Notes under the pieces: model-generated
The model's database searches: none
What the model saw: only the letters and a program-made list of their open reading frames with translations
What the model was told of the DNA's origin: nothing
Shown here: positions 1 through 6,803 of the stretch, one piece after another
Layout of the letters: each line of letters begins with the position of its first letter
How positions within the stretch are numbered: the first letter of the stretch is position 1
Source of the DNA: an uncultured Caryophanales bacterium
GTDB taxonomy: Bacteria > Bacillota_I > Bacilli_A > RF39 > UBA660
DNA: 15,023 nucleotides
NCBI GenBank assembly: GCA_947303225.1
Contig: CAMYXG010000015.1
Location: 1-15,023, forward strand
Direction of reading: 5' to 3'
Program-made: the position numbers and the translations under genes

Positions 1-37
1 CAAACAAAAAAATTGTATTTAATTTTTTTCTTGTCAT
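1..37 (-). CDS. N-terminal start of a gene running off the left edge
   Basis: An ATG at 35-37 on the minus strand follows an AGGAGA ribosome binding site six bases upstream and an extended -10 promoter at 58-66. The twelve visible codons read MTRKKLNTIFLF. A positively charged start followed by hydrophobic residues would suit a signal peptide or first membrane segment, but too little is present to say. It lies just beyond the terminator that follows ugd, so it is probably a separate transcription unit. No function can be assigned. Confidence 0.55.
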   Translation of the reverse strand, partial: MTRKKLNTIFLF

Positions 38-57
38 ATTTTTCTCCTATTATATAC

Positions 58-66
58 ATTATAGCA
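58..66 (-). promoter_or_regulatory. Extended -10 promoter for the left-edge gene
   Basis: The minus strand reads TGCTATAAT, a perfect -10 hexamer with the upstream TG extension. It sits about 20 bases before the start codon of the edge gene. No good -35 box is visible, as is common for extended -10 promoters. The same TATGCTATAAT string occurs before the asnS leader and before the plus-strand gene at 13369. Confidence 0.6.
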
Positions 67-97
67 TACTATCATATTTTTAGATATTTATAATTAT

Positions 98-125
98 AAA
101 AAAAAGACTTTTATTTAAAAATCTT
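98..125 (-). terminator. Intrinsic terminator after ugd
   Basis: On the minus strand, AAGATTTTT (125-117), a four-base loop and AAAAGTCTT (112-104) form a nine-pair stem with one G-T wobble. A run of six T (103-98) follows. It lies about 20 bases past the ugd stop codon and would end the transcript covering the epimerase-ugd block. Confidence 0.75.
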
Positions 126-146
126 TTCTTTATTGTAATTGTTTTA

Positions 147-1319
147 TTAATCTCTACTAAATATATCTCTTGTATATACTTTTTGTTTTACATTTTCTAA
201 CTCTGGTTCTAATCGATTAGCAAGAATCAAACCACTTTCTTCGCAAAAAGTTTCAAAGTCATTTTCTACTTTTAATCCTTCAAAACTATCTTCTTCTAGT
301 GTTGGTTCATATATTAATACTTCTAAACCTTTTTCTTGTAATTTTTCTATTACTCCTTGAATTGCGCTAGCTCTAAAGTTATCAGAGCCTGATTTCATAG
401 TAAGTCGATAGATTCCTATTACTTTATCTCCTTTTTTTACGACCATATCGGCAATATGCTCTTTTCTAGTATCATTACTTTTTACAATTGCTTCTATCAT
501 ATTTTGTGGAACATCTTCGTAGTTTGCTAGTAACTGTCTGGTATCTTTTGGAAGACAGTATCCTCCATATCCAAAAGATGGATTATTATAATGTGTTCCA
601 ATTCTTGGATCTAAGCATACTCCTTCGATGATATCCCTTGTATTTAATCCTTTTAGTTCTGCATATGTATCTAATTCGTTAAAGTAAGAAACTCTAAGAG
701 CTAAATAAGTATTCGCAAATAATTTTACTGCTTCTGCTTCTGTTGGATCCATCAACTTTATTACAACATCTTCTTTTAGACAATTTTCTTTTAATAGTTC
801 TGCAAATTCTTTTCCTCTCTCACTTTTTTCTCCTACTATGATTCTTGATGGATATAAATTGTCATATAGAGCTTTTCCTTCTCTTAAAAATTCTGGTGAA
901 AACATAATGTTATCTATTCCATATTTTTTCTTCATACGTTCAATAAATCCAACTGGAACAGTAGATTTCACAACCATTGTTGTTTCTTTTGGATCACATA
1001 CTTCCATTGTTTTCCTAATAATATCTTCTACCATAGATGTATCAAAAAAATTTGTTTCATCATCATAATTGGTTGGAGTTGCGATGATTACATATTTTGC
1101 ATTTTCTAAAGCATCCTTATAATCTAAAGTAGCTCTTAAATTCAATTCTCTTTCTCTAAAATAAGACTCAATTTCTTTATCTTTAATAGGACTTATTCTA
1201 TGATTAATTTTATCCACTTTATCAGGTAGTATATCTAATGCTACTACTTCATGATTTTTACTTAAAAGAGTGGCTAGTGATAATCCTACATATCCTGTTC
1301 CGGCTACAGCTATTTTCAT
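147..1319 (-). CDS. ugd: UDP-glucose 6-dehydrogenase
   Basis: This cytoplasmic enzyme of 390 residues oxidises UDP-glucose twice with NAD+ to give UDP-glucuronate, a precursor for acidic surface polysaccharides. The N-terminal Rossmann fold starts at once with GTGYVGLSLA (residues 7-16). The middle domain has SPEFLREGKA (141-150), and the active-site segment FGYGGYCLPKD (249-259) carries the catalytic Cys255; a conserved Lys199 is also present. The C-terminal UDP-binding domain spans about residue 285 to the end. Length fits the short HasB-like members. The ATG has AAAGGAAAG about eight bases upstream. It is the last gene of the minus-strand block, two genes downstream of a UDP-glucuronate epimerase that would use its product. 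It has its own promoter at 1370-1398 and a terminator after its stop. No polysaccharide glycosyltransferase is in the window. Confidence 0.95.
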   Translation of the reverse strand: MKIAVAGTGYVGLSLATLLSKNHEVVALDILPDKVDKINHRISPIKDKEIESYFRERELNLRATLDYKDALENAKYVIIATPTNYDDETNFFDTSMVEDIIRKTMEVCDPKETTMVVKSTVPVGFIERMKKKYGIDNIMFSPEFLREGKALYDNLYPSRIIVGEKSERGKEFAELLKENCLKEDVVIKLMDPTEAEAVKLFANTYLALRVSYFNELDTYAELKGLNTRDIIEGVCLDPRIGTHYNNPSFGYGGYCLPKDTRQLLANYEDVPQNMIEAIVKSNDTRKEHIADMVVKKGDKVIGIYRLTMKSGSDNFRASAIQGVIEKLQEKGLEVLIYEPTLEEDSFEGLKVENDFETFCEESGLILANRLEPELENVKQKVYTRDIFSRD

Positions 1320-1369
1320 TTTATAATCTTTCCTTTCTTTTCTATTCCACTCTTTATTCTTTTCTCATT

Positions 1370-1398
1370 ATTATAAAAATAAATTTCATTAGAGTCAA
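1370..1398 (-). promoter_or_regulatory. Sigma-A type promoter for ugd
   Basis: On the minus strand, TTGACT (1398-1393) is separated by 17 bases from a perfect TATAAT (1375-1370). The -35 box overlaps the stop codon of the preceding gene (1395-1397). Transcription would begin near 1363, leaving a purine-rich leader of roughly 45 bases before the ugd ATG. Position, spacing and both hexamers fit well, so ugd can probably be expressed on its own. Confidence 0.7.
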
Positions 1399-1916
1399 TT
1401 TTTTTTCTTTACTTTTACTTCTGTTTTAAAATCTAAATAATCAATAATTGCCTCTACTAATTCTCTATCTTCTTCTTTTTTTACTATAAATGGATTATTC
1501 AGTACCTTTTCTTTTTCTTCTATCATGGAATTAATTACTTCTAATCCTTCTTGATATTTTTCTATAAACTCTATTTCTTCTAATGATGTTCCTGCTAAAT
1601 ATCCTGATTCTTTTCTTTCTATAAGAAGAGATGGATTCATTCCATTTATAAAAGAATTATTTGAAGAAAAAAGCCATCCTGATGATTGTTCTATTCTTTT
1701 TGAAATTAATTTAATAACTGCATCAATTCTTACTAATTTATCTCTTGTATCTTCTGTTACTAATAGAAGTAATAGTTTATAAAAATCTTTTTTTAAATAA
1801 ATATCTTGTGGATTGAATGCTTTATTACTTTGTTCTAATACTCTTTTTGCTAAATATTTGTTATGCATTGTTTTTGTTTCTTTTAAAAGAGTCGCTAAAT
1901 TGTTTAATTTTTCCAT
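1395..1916 (-). CDS. Protein of unknown function between the epimerase and ugd
   Basis: The product is not recognised. The chosen ATG at 1916 gives 173 residues and has AGGTGA five bases upstream. An in-frame TTG at 1964 would add 16 residues and overlap the epimerase gene by eight bases, but has no clear binding site. The protein looks soluble and largely helical, with many charged residues, no signal peptide and a lysine-rich tail (KVKKKN). A short leucine run (LLLLLV) is too short to be a membrane segment. It starts 40 bases after the epimerase stop and its own stop overlaps the ugd promoter. Its place between two consecutive enzymes of UDP-galacturonate synthesis suggests co-transcription, but no role in that pathway can be inferred from its sequence. 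Confidence 0.75.
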   Translation of the reverse strand: MEKLNNLATLLKETKTMHNKYLAKRVLEQSNKAFNPQDIYLKKDFYKLLLLLVTEDTRDKLVRIDAVIKLISKRIEQSSGWLFSSNNSFINGMNPSLLIERKESGYLAGTSLEEIEFIEKYQEGLEVINSMIEEKEKVLNNPFIVKKEEDRELVEAIIDYLDFKTEVKVKKKN

Positions 1917-1956
1917 ACTAATCACCTGTTTGGATATTCTATCATATTTCTCTCTA

Positions 1957-3015
1957 TCAATCAATTTTTTTAATCATTTGTTTTTCTTTTGTTAGATAAT
2001 ATGATTTATACCATTCAGCAAATTTTCTTAATCCTTCTCTTAAAGTAGTTTTTGGTTTAAATCCAAAATCTTCTTCTAATGGTGTTGTATCTGCATATGT
2101 TACTTCTACATCTCCTGGTTGCATTGGTACTAATTCTTTATGAGATTCAAAGTCATAATCTTTTGGTAATACTCCTGCTCTTATTAATTCTTCTTGAAGG
2201 ATATTTACGAAATCTAGTAGGTTTTCTGGATTTGAGTTTCCGATATTATAGACTTTGTAAGGAGGAATTGGTAAGCCATCTTCTCCCGTTTTCTTCTCTG
2301 GAGCTTTTTTCATGACTCTTATAATTCCTTCTACTATATCATCTACGTAAGTAAAGTCTCTTTTGCAATTACCATAATTAAAGATCTTTATGGTTTCACC
2401 ATTCATTAATTTATTGGTAAAACCAAAGTATGCCATATCCGGCCTTCCGGCTGGACCATATACTGTAAAGAATCTTAATCCTGTACTTGGTATATCATAT
2501 AATTTAGAATATGCATGAGCTAGTAATTCATTACTCTTTTTTGTTGCTGCATATAAACTTACTGGATGATCTACTTTATCCTCTGTTGAGAATGGTACTT
2601 TCTTATTGCCACCATATACACTACTACTAGATGCATATACTAAGTGCTCTACAGGATTATGTCTACATGCTTCTAAGATATTATAAAAACCAATTATGTT
2701 TGCTTCTATATAGGCATCAGGGTTTTCAATCGAATATCTTACTCCCGCTTGAGCTGCTAGATTAACTACAATACTTGGTTTATATTCTTCAAATATTTTA
2801 TTTACTAATTCTTTATCTGCTAGATTACCTTTTATAAATACAAAGTTATCATATTGTTCTAGTTCTTCTAGTCTACTTTCTTTTAGAGAAACATCATAAT
2901 AATCATTCATATTATCTAGACCAATTATTATGATATCTTCTTCCTCTTCTAATATTTTTTTTACCAAATTTGATCCTATAAAGCCAGATGATCCTGTTAC
3001 TAATATTGTTTTCAT
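1957..3015 (-). CDS. UDP-glucuronate 4-epimerase (extended short-chain dehydrogenase family)
   Basis: This likely interconverts UDP-glucuronate and UDP-galacturonate through an NAD-bound 4-keto intermediate. The ATG at 3015 gives 352 residues and puts the NAD motif TGSSGFIG at residues 7-14, with AGAAGG six bases upstream. An ATG at 3057 would add 14 residues but lies upstream of the transcription start predicted by the promoter at 3041-3069. Catalytic features are a serine run at 129-132 and YAATK (Tyr155, Lys159). The segments RPDMAYFGFT (191-200) and KRDFTYVDDIVEG (218-230) are typical of the CapI-type UDP-glucuronate epimerases rather than plain GalE. It works directly downstream of Ugd, encoded two genes away. 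A related substrate such as UDP-glucose cannot be fully excluded. Confidence 0.88.
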   Translation of the reverse strand: MKTILVTGSSGFIGSNLVKKILEEEEDIIIIGLDNMNDYYDVSLKESRLEELEQYDNFVFIKGNLADKELVNKIFEEYKPSIVVNLAAQAGVRYSIENPDAYIEANIIGFYNILEACRHNPVEHLVYASSSSVYGGNKKVPFSTEDKVDHPVSLYAATKKSNELLAHAYSKLYDIPSTGLRFFTVYGPAGRPDMAYFGFTNKLMNGETIKIFNYGNCKRDFTYVDDIVEGIIRVMKKAPEKKTGEDGLPIPPYKVYNIGNSNPENLLDFVNILQEELIRAGVLPKDYDFESHKELVPMQPGDVEVTYADTTPLEEDFGFKPKTTLREGLRKFAEWYKSYYLTKEKQMIKKID

Positions 3016-3040
3016 CTCTAACCTTCTTTCAATACTTTTT

Positions 3041-3069
3041 AGTATATAATAGTTCATTTTAATTGTAAA
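3041..3069 (-). promoter_or_regulatory. Sigma-A type promoter for the epimerase
   Basis: On the minus strand, TTTACA (3069-3064), a 17-base spacer and TATACT (3046-3041) each match the consensus at five of six positions. The -35 box directly abuts the stop codon of the oxidoreductase gene at 3070. The predicted start near 3034 supports the ATG at 3015 as the true start of the epimerase. The arrangement mirrors the promoter in front of ugd. Confidence 0.65.
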
Positions 3070-4410
3070 TTATTTCTTTTTAAAAATTTGATTAGCTGGA
3101 GATGTGATTATTGTTCCATCTTCTAAAAATCTAGATCCATGACATGGACAATCATAAGTATTTTCTATTTCATTATAGATTAATTTACATCCCATATGAG
3201 GACATTTATAAGAAGTATTCGATATACAGTATGATTTTAAATAAGCATTGATATTATGATAGATATTTTTTATATAAAAAGATATATCTTTTATTCTTTT
3301 TCTATTTGGAGAAAATAAATCAATGTATGGATTCTTTCTTTTTTCTATGATATCTCTTAGTACTTTTCCTGAAAGAAATGATGAAGTAAGTCCCCAAGTA
3401 TTATAACCTGTTGCGATTAAAAGATTTTTCTCTAGTTCTCCTATTAAGGGAAGTCCATCACTTGTCATGATATCGGTATTAGACCATAGATAGTCTGGAT
3501 AAAGATTTAATTTCTTTAATTTTATTTTTAACTCTTTATAATGATTTTTATCTTTTAACTTAGTATCTATGATATGAGAATTACTTAAATAGATTATAGA
3601 ATCTTGATACGTTCTAATAGATGTAAAAGGATACGAATAACTAATTAAAGAAAATGGTTTTGTAGGACAGATGGATGAAGATAAATAAGACTTTTCTATA
3701 TTTACTTTTAGAGGGAAGAATAATGATTTTATAAAAGTAGGATAATGACAGGCAAGTATTACATATTTTGCTTTTATATGATGATTTTTTGTATAACAGA
3801 TATAACTATTCTTTTTCTTTATAATTTTTTTAATCGATGTTTTTTCATAGATAGGAAATGGATTATTCTTTATAAGACCTTTTATTAGTTTTAATGGATT
3901 TATGATATAGGATGATCCTTTTATCATATATTTACTTTCTACAAACATATTATTTCCATCTTTTATTTCTAAATGATTATTTTGTAAGAATACTTTTAAT
4001 TCTTTTAGTTTTTTGATTTCTTTTTCTTGATTTGTGTATAGATATGTTTCTACTTTTTCTAAATTACATTGGATTGGTTTATCTTTGATTGCTTTCATTA
4101 TATCTTTTATTGCTTCTATTTGAGAAGATAGATAAAGGGATGCTATATCATCGTTATAATAATTTCTTATTTTATCTAATAGATCATTTTGTAATACATT
4201 TAATTTTCCTGTAGAATTACCTGTAATTCCATATCCAATTTTATTTTGCTCTACTAATACTACTTTTAAATTACTTTTTCTTAAATGATAAAGAGAACTA
4301 ATTCCTGTTAGTCCTCCTCCTATTATTAATACATCTACTTCTAAATCATTTTCTAATGATGGATAAGATGTTTTTTGATTATCTTTTTTCCAAATACTAT
4401 AGTTTTTCAT
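3070..4410 (-). CDS. FAD-dependent oxidoreductase with C-terminal Rieske domain (YhfW-like)
   Basis: A 446-residue flavoprotein resembling Bacillus subtilis YhfW, whose substrate is not known. The DadA-type FAD fold begins with IIGGGLTGISS near residues 29-39, followed by the family-typical TGNSTGK segment. The last ~45 residues are a Rieske domain: CPHMGC (Cys403, His405) and CPCHGS (Cys421, His424) supply the 2Fe-2S ligands. Cys408 and Cys423 match the disulfide pair of high-potential Rieske proteins. The ATG at 4410 has GGTGAT three to five bases upstream; the reading frame extends back to 4503 inside asnS but lacks the domain there. No membrane segment or twin-arginine signal is seen, so it is probably cytoplasmic. 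It starts 49 bases after asnS with no terminator between, so it probably shares the asnS transcript. Confidence 0.85.
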   Translation of the reverse strand: MKNYSIWKKDNQKTSYPSLENDLEVDVLIIGGGLTGISSLYHLRKSNLKVVLVEQNKIGYGITGNSTGKLNVLQNDLLDKIRNYYNDDIASLYLSSQIEAIKDIMKAIKDKPIQCNLEKVETYLYTNQEKEIKKLKELKVFLQNNHLEIKDGNNMFVESKYMIKGSSYIINPLKLIKGLIKNNPFPIYEKTSIKKIIKKKNSYICYTKNHHIKAKYVILACHYPTFIKSLFFPLKVNIEKSYLSSSICPTKPFSLISYSYPFTSIRTYQDSIIYLSNSHIIDTKLKDKNHYKELKIKLKKLNLYPDYLWSNTDIMTSDGLPLIGELEKNLLIATGYNTWGLTSSFLSGKVLRDIIEKRKNPYIDLFSPNRKRIKDISFYIKNIYHNINAYLKSYCISNTSYKCPHMGCKLIYNEIENTYDCPCHGSRFLEDGTIITSPANQIFKKK

Positions 4411-4459
4411 ATTATCACCATTTTTAGTATTTGTTTTTTTATTTTTATCATACCTTTTT

Positions 4460-5848
4460 TTAATATAAACAGTTACCTGGTGTTCTTGAATATGGGATGA
4501 CATCTCTTATGTTTTCGATTCCTGTTAAATACATGATTAGTCTTTCAAATCCCATTCCAAATCCAGAATGTACGCAACCTCCAAATTTTCTTAGATTCAT
4601 ATACCAATCTACTGAGTCTGGATCTACTCCTAGTTCTTTTGCTCGTTTTAATAAAATATCATAGTCATCTTCTCTTTGACTACCTCCCATTAATTCTCCT
4701 GCTCCTGGAACTTCTAGGTCTACTGCTGCGACTGTTTTATTATCATCATTTACTTTCATATACCATGCTTTAATATCTTTTGGCCAATCTGTTATAAATA
4801 CTGGTCCATTGAAGTGCTCTGTAATATACTTTTCATGTTCTTTTGCTATATCATCTTCATAACTTGGTTCAAATTCCCATTTTACTTTTGCTTTCTTTAA
4901 AATATCAATTACTTCTTTATGAGTAATTCTAGTAAACTTTGATTTTAGTAGTTTTTCTAATTTTTCTTTTAGACCATTTTCTACAAATTTATCACAGAAT
5001 TCTATTTCATCTGGACATTTTTTTAGTACATATTTTACTACATATTTTAACATTTCTTCTTCCGTATCCATTAATCCCTCTAAATCACAGAAAGCCATTT
5101 CTGGTTCAATCATCCAAAATTCATTTGCATGTGTTTTGGTATTAGAATTTTCTGTTCGAAACGTTGGCCCAAATGTATAGATTCTGTTGAATGCTAAAGC
5201 AAATGTTTCTCCATGTAATTGTCCTGAGCCTGTAATGTATGATGTTGATCCAAAAAGATCTTTTGACATATCTACTTTCTTATCTTCTCCTATTGGTAGA
5301 TTATTTAAATCAAGTGTTGTTACTTTGAACATTTGATCTGATCCTTCACAATCTGCTGTTGTGATTAATGGAGTATGTACATATAAATAATTATTTGATT
5401 GAAAATACTCATGAATAGCCATTGCTGCTACACTTCTTATTCGAAATACAGCTTGAAATAAGTTTGTTCTAGGACGTAAATATGCTTGTTCTCTTAAAAA
5501 TTCTCTTGAATGTTTTTTTGGTTGAATTGGATAGTCTTCTGGACAATCTCCTAATAATTTGATAGAAGTTGCTTGTATTTCGAATTTTTGTCCTGCTTTT
5601 GGAGATTCTACTACTTTTCCAGTTACTTTAATACTACATCCTACTCTCATCTTTTGAATCTCATCGAACTCTTTTAATTGATTATCATATACAATTTGGA
5701 CATGCTTGAATGCTGTACCATCTGAAAAATCAATAAAACCAAATTCTTTTTGCTTACGATGATTTCTAATCCATCCATTTATTATTATTTTTTTCCCTAA
5801 ATAATCTTTTTCTTTTTGATACAATTCACTTAAATAAATACTTTTCAT
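4460..5848 (-). CDS. asnS: Asparaginyl-tRNA synthetase
   Basis: A class II aminoacyl-tRNA synthetase of 462 residues that charges tRNA-Asn with asparagine. The N-terminal OB-fold binds the anticodon (IIINGWIRNHRKQKEFGF, 21-38). The catalytic domain shows ITGSGQLHGE (205-214), motif 2 with FRTENS and HANEFWMIEPE (230-250, Arg231), and motif 3 GFGMGFERL (429-437). It ends with RTPGNCLY, close to the RTPxN ending typical of AsnRS rather than AspRS. Length matches the E. coli-type enzyme. The ATG is preceded by AAAGGGTGAT. A T-box leader with an AAC specifier lies immediately upstream, which independently supports asparagine as the substrate. Confidence 0.97.
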   Translation of the reverse strand: MKSIYLSELYQKEKDYLGKKIIINGWIRNHRKQKEFGFIDFSDGTAFKHVQIVYDNQLKEFDEIQKMRVGCSIKVTGKVVESPKAGQKFEIQATSIKLLGDCPEDYPIQPKKHSREFLREQAYLRPRTNLFQAVFRIRSVAAMAIHEYFQSNNYLYVHTPLITTADCEGSDQMFKVTTLDLNNLPIGEDKKVDMSKDLFGSTSYITGSGQLHGETFALAFNRIYTFGPTFRTENSNTKTHANEFWMIEPEMAFCDLEGLMDTEEEMLKYVVKYVLKKCPDEIEFCDKFVENGLKEKLEKLLKSKFTRITHKEVIDILKKAKVKWEFEPSYEDDIAKEHEKYITEHFNGPVFITDWPKDIKAWYMKVNDDNKTVAAVDLEVPGAGELMGGSQREDDYDILLKRAKELGVDPDSVDWYMNLRKFGGCVHSGFGMGFERLIMYLTGIENIRDVIPYSRTPGNCLY

Positions 5849-5868
5849 CTAATCACCCTTTCTCAAAT

Positions 5869-5906
5869 AAAAAAACAGTATTACATCCAAAGGGACGAAA
5901 TACTGT
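5869..5906 (-). terminator. Regulated terminator of the T-box leader
   Basis: On the minus strand, ACAGTATT (5906-5899) pairs perfectly with AATACTGT (5882-5875) across a 16-base loop. T residues (5874-5869) follow. The stem begins eight bases after the T-box core, the expected place for the terminator that competes with the antiterminator. Confidence 0.88.
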
Positions 5907-6102
5907 ATCAATTCCGCGGTACCACCCAGCTTATCTATCAATATAGATCACTTTAGGATTTAACGCATCCATACGTATATATTTACTATTCTTTCAATAT
6001 ATCGCTCCAAAGTGTTATTCAAATTTAGCGTATTATCAATTCCCACCTACATTGACTCTCTTCAAATCGTTTTAAATTTTACTTCTCTTTTTCATCGCTT
6101 TC
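5869..6102 (-). promoter_or_regulatory. T-box riboswitch, asparagine specifier (AAC)
   Basis: The asnS leader carries the hallmarks of a T-box. At its 5' end are CGATGA (6097-6092) and AGTA (6083-6080) of Stem I. A segment reading GAATAACACTTTGGAGC contains the AAC specifier triplet at 6016-6014, an asparagine codon, followed by the usual A and CUUUGGAGC-type context. A perfect 6-bp hairpin (5948-5933) corresponds to Stem III. The T-box sequence GGGTGGTACCGCGG is at 5927-5914, just before the terminator stem. Uncharged tRNA-Asn would bind the specifier by its GUU anticodon and the T-box bulge by its NCCA end. This stabilises the antiterminator, so asnS is induced when asparagine is scarce. 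Confidence 0.93.
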
Positions 6103-6108
6103 TCTTAT

Positions 6109-6117
6109 ATTATAGCA
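6109..6117 (-). promoter_or_regulatory. Extended -10 promoter of the asnS T-box transcript
   Basis: The minus strand reads TGCTATAAT (6117-6109), ending about seven bases before the expected 5' end of the leader near 6102. The best -35 candidates around 6131-6138 are weak. Placement right before Stem I of the T-box makes the call convincing. Confidence 0.7.
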
Positions 6118-6146
6118 TACTTTATGAAAGAATACACTATTTTCTT

Positions 6147-6803
6147 TTACCATTCCTCTTTTATTTGTTTTCTTTTCATACAAATTCTATAACATAATTT
6201 CCCATTTAATAATAGAAATAGTATGGTATTCCATAATAATCCTCTTATTTTCATATATTCTTTATTATCTTCTTTTTCTTTATAAAAGTATTTTTCATCT
6301 ATTTGGTAATTGGATAGTAAATGATCTATCTCTTGAATATTATACTGATAATACTTTTTTGTGAATTCTATTTCATTGGTTAATTCTATTATTTTAGATA
6401 CAAAAGACATACAATTATGAGACTTATATATTTGAAATCCATGAATCATAGGCATTGTCAACATCGAATAAAAATTAAATATATACTCTTTATCTTTTGA
6501 TACTTTATTGATAAACTGTTTTATTTCTTTTTTCTTTTCTTTTGTAATCTGTAGTTTAAATATTTTACATTTCACTTTTTTGTTTCTACCATAAGCATAA
6601 CAATTAATATCTTCTACCATATAGCCACAATCAAAAGGAGTATAATGTTTTCTTCTAGAGAATGTGATAAAGTTCTTTAATTCTTTATCTAGACTGATTG
6701 CTATATGAGTATATTCATAATGAAATAGTTTTCTAGTGATTCTTCCTAAAATTGTATTTGCTTTTACCAATACAATATAGATTTCTTCTGTTTTATTTTC
6801 CAT
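6147..6803 (-). CDS. Permuted papain-fold (YiiX/LRAT-like) enzyme with hydrophobic C-terminus
   Basis: The 218-residue product has the order of a circularly permuted NlpC/P60 enzyme: a histidine in YTHIAISLD (His33) first, the cysteine in SHNCMSFVSKI (Cys131) about 100 residues later. The N-terminal half resembles a common Bacillota family in which a TH(V/I)(S/A)ISLD segment is followed by SFxR and PFxxGxxxED. The cysteine box, NCxxFV, matches the NCEHFV box of LRAT/PLAAT acyltransferases at four of six positions. Residues 188-205 are hydrophobic and flanked by lysines, a possible membrane anchor. Relatives act as lipid acyltransferases, phospholipases or amidases; which applies here is unknown. 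It overlaps the preceding phosphatidyltransferase gene by 11 bases, is the last gene of the lipid cassette, and has no terminator before the asnS promoter. Confidence 0.72.
   Translation of the reverse strand: MENKTEEIYIVLVKANTILGRITRKLFHYEYTHIAISLDKELKNFITFSRRKHYTPFDCGYMVEDINCYAYGRNKKVKCKIFKLQITKEKKKEIKQFINKVSKDKEYIFNFYSMLTMPMIHGFQIYKSHNCMSFVSKIIELTNEIEFTKKYYQYNIQEIDHLLSNYQIDEKYFYKEKEDNKEYMKIRGLLWNTILFLLLNGKLCYRICMKRKQIKEEW

Noticed and set aside
61..146. Search for a small RNA or short gene between ugd and the edge gene
   Set aside because: The stretch is explained by the ugd terminator and the edge-gene promoter; nothing else is supported.
838..1068. Plus-strand open frame of 76 codons
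   Set aside because: It lies antisense within ugd, has no binding site and a composition typical of a reversed coding strand.
3016..3057. Upstream ATG that would add 14 residues to the epimerase
   Set aside because: It lies between the -10 region and upstream of the predicted transcription start, and the NAD motif normally begins within ten residues of the N-terminus.
4411..4503. Extended N-terminus of the FAD-Rieske gene overlapping the end of asnS
   Set aside because: The extra 31 residues are lysine- and asparagine-rich and not part of the FAD domain; GGTGAT before the ATG at 4410 marks a better start.
6121..6146. Search for a terminator after the lipid cassette
   Set aside because: No stem followed by a T-run could be found in this short stretch.
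6012..6197. Plus-strand open frame of 61 codons over the T-box leader
   Set aside because: It is antisense to a convincing T-box and has no binding site.
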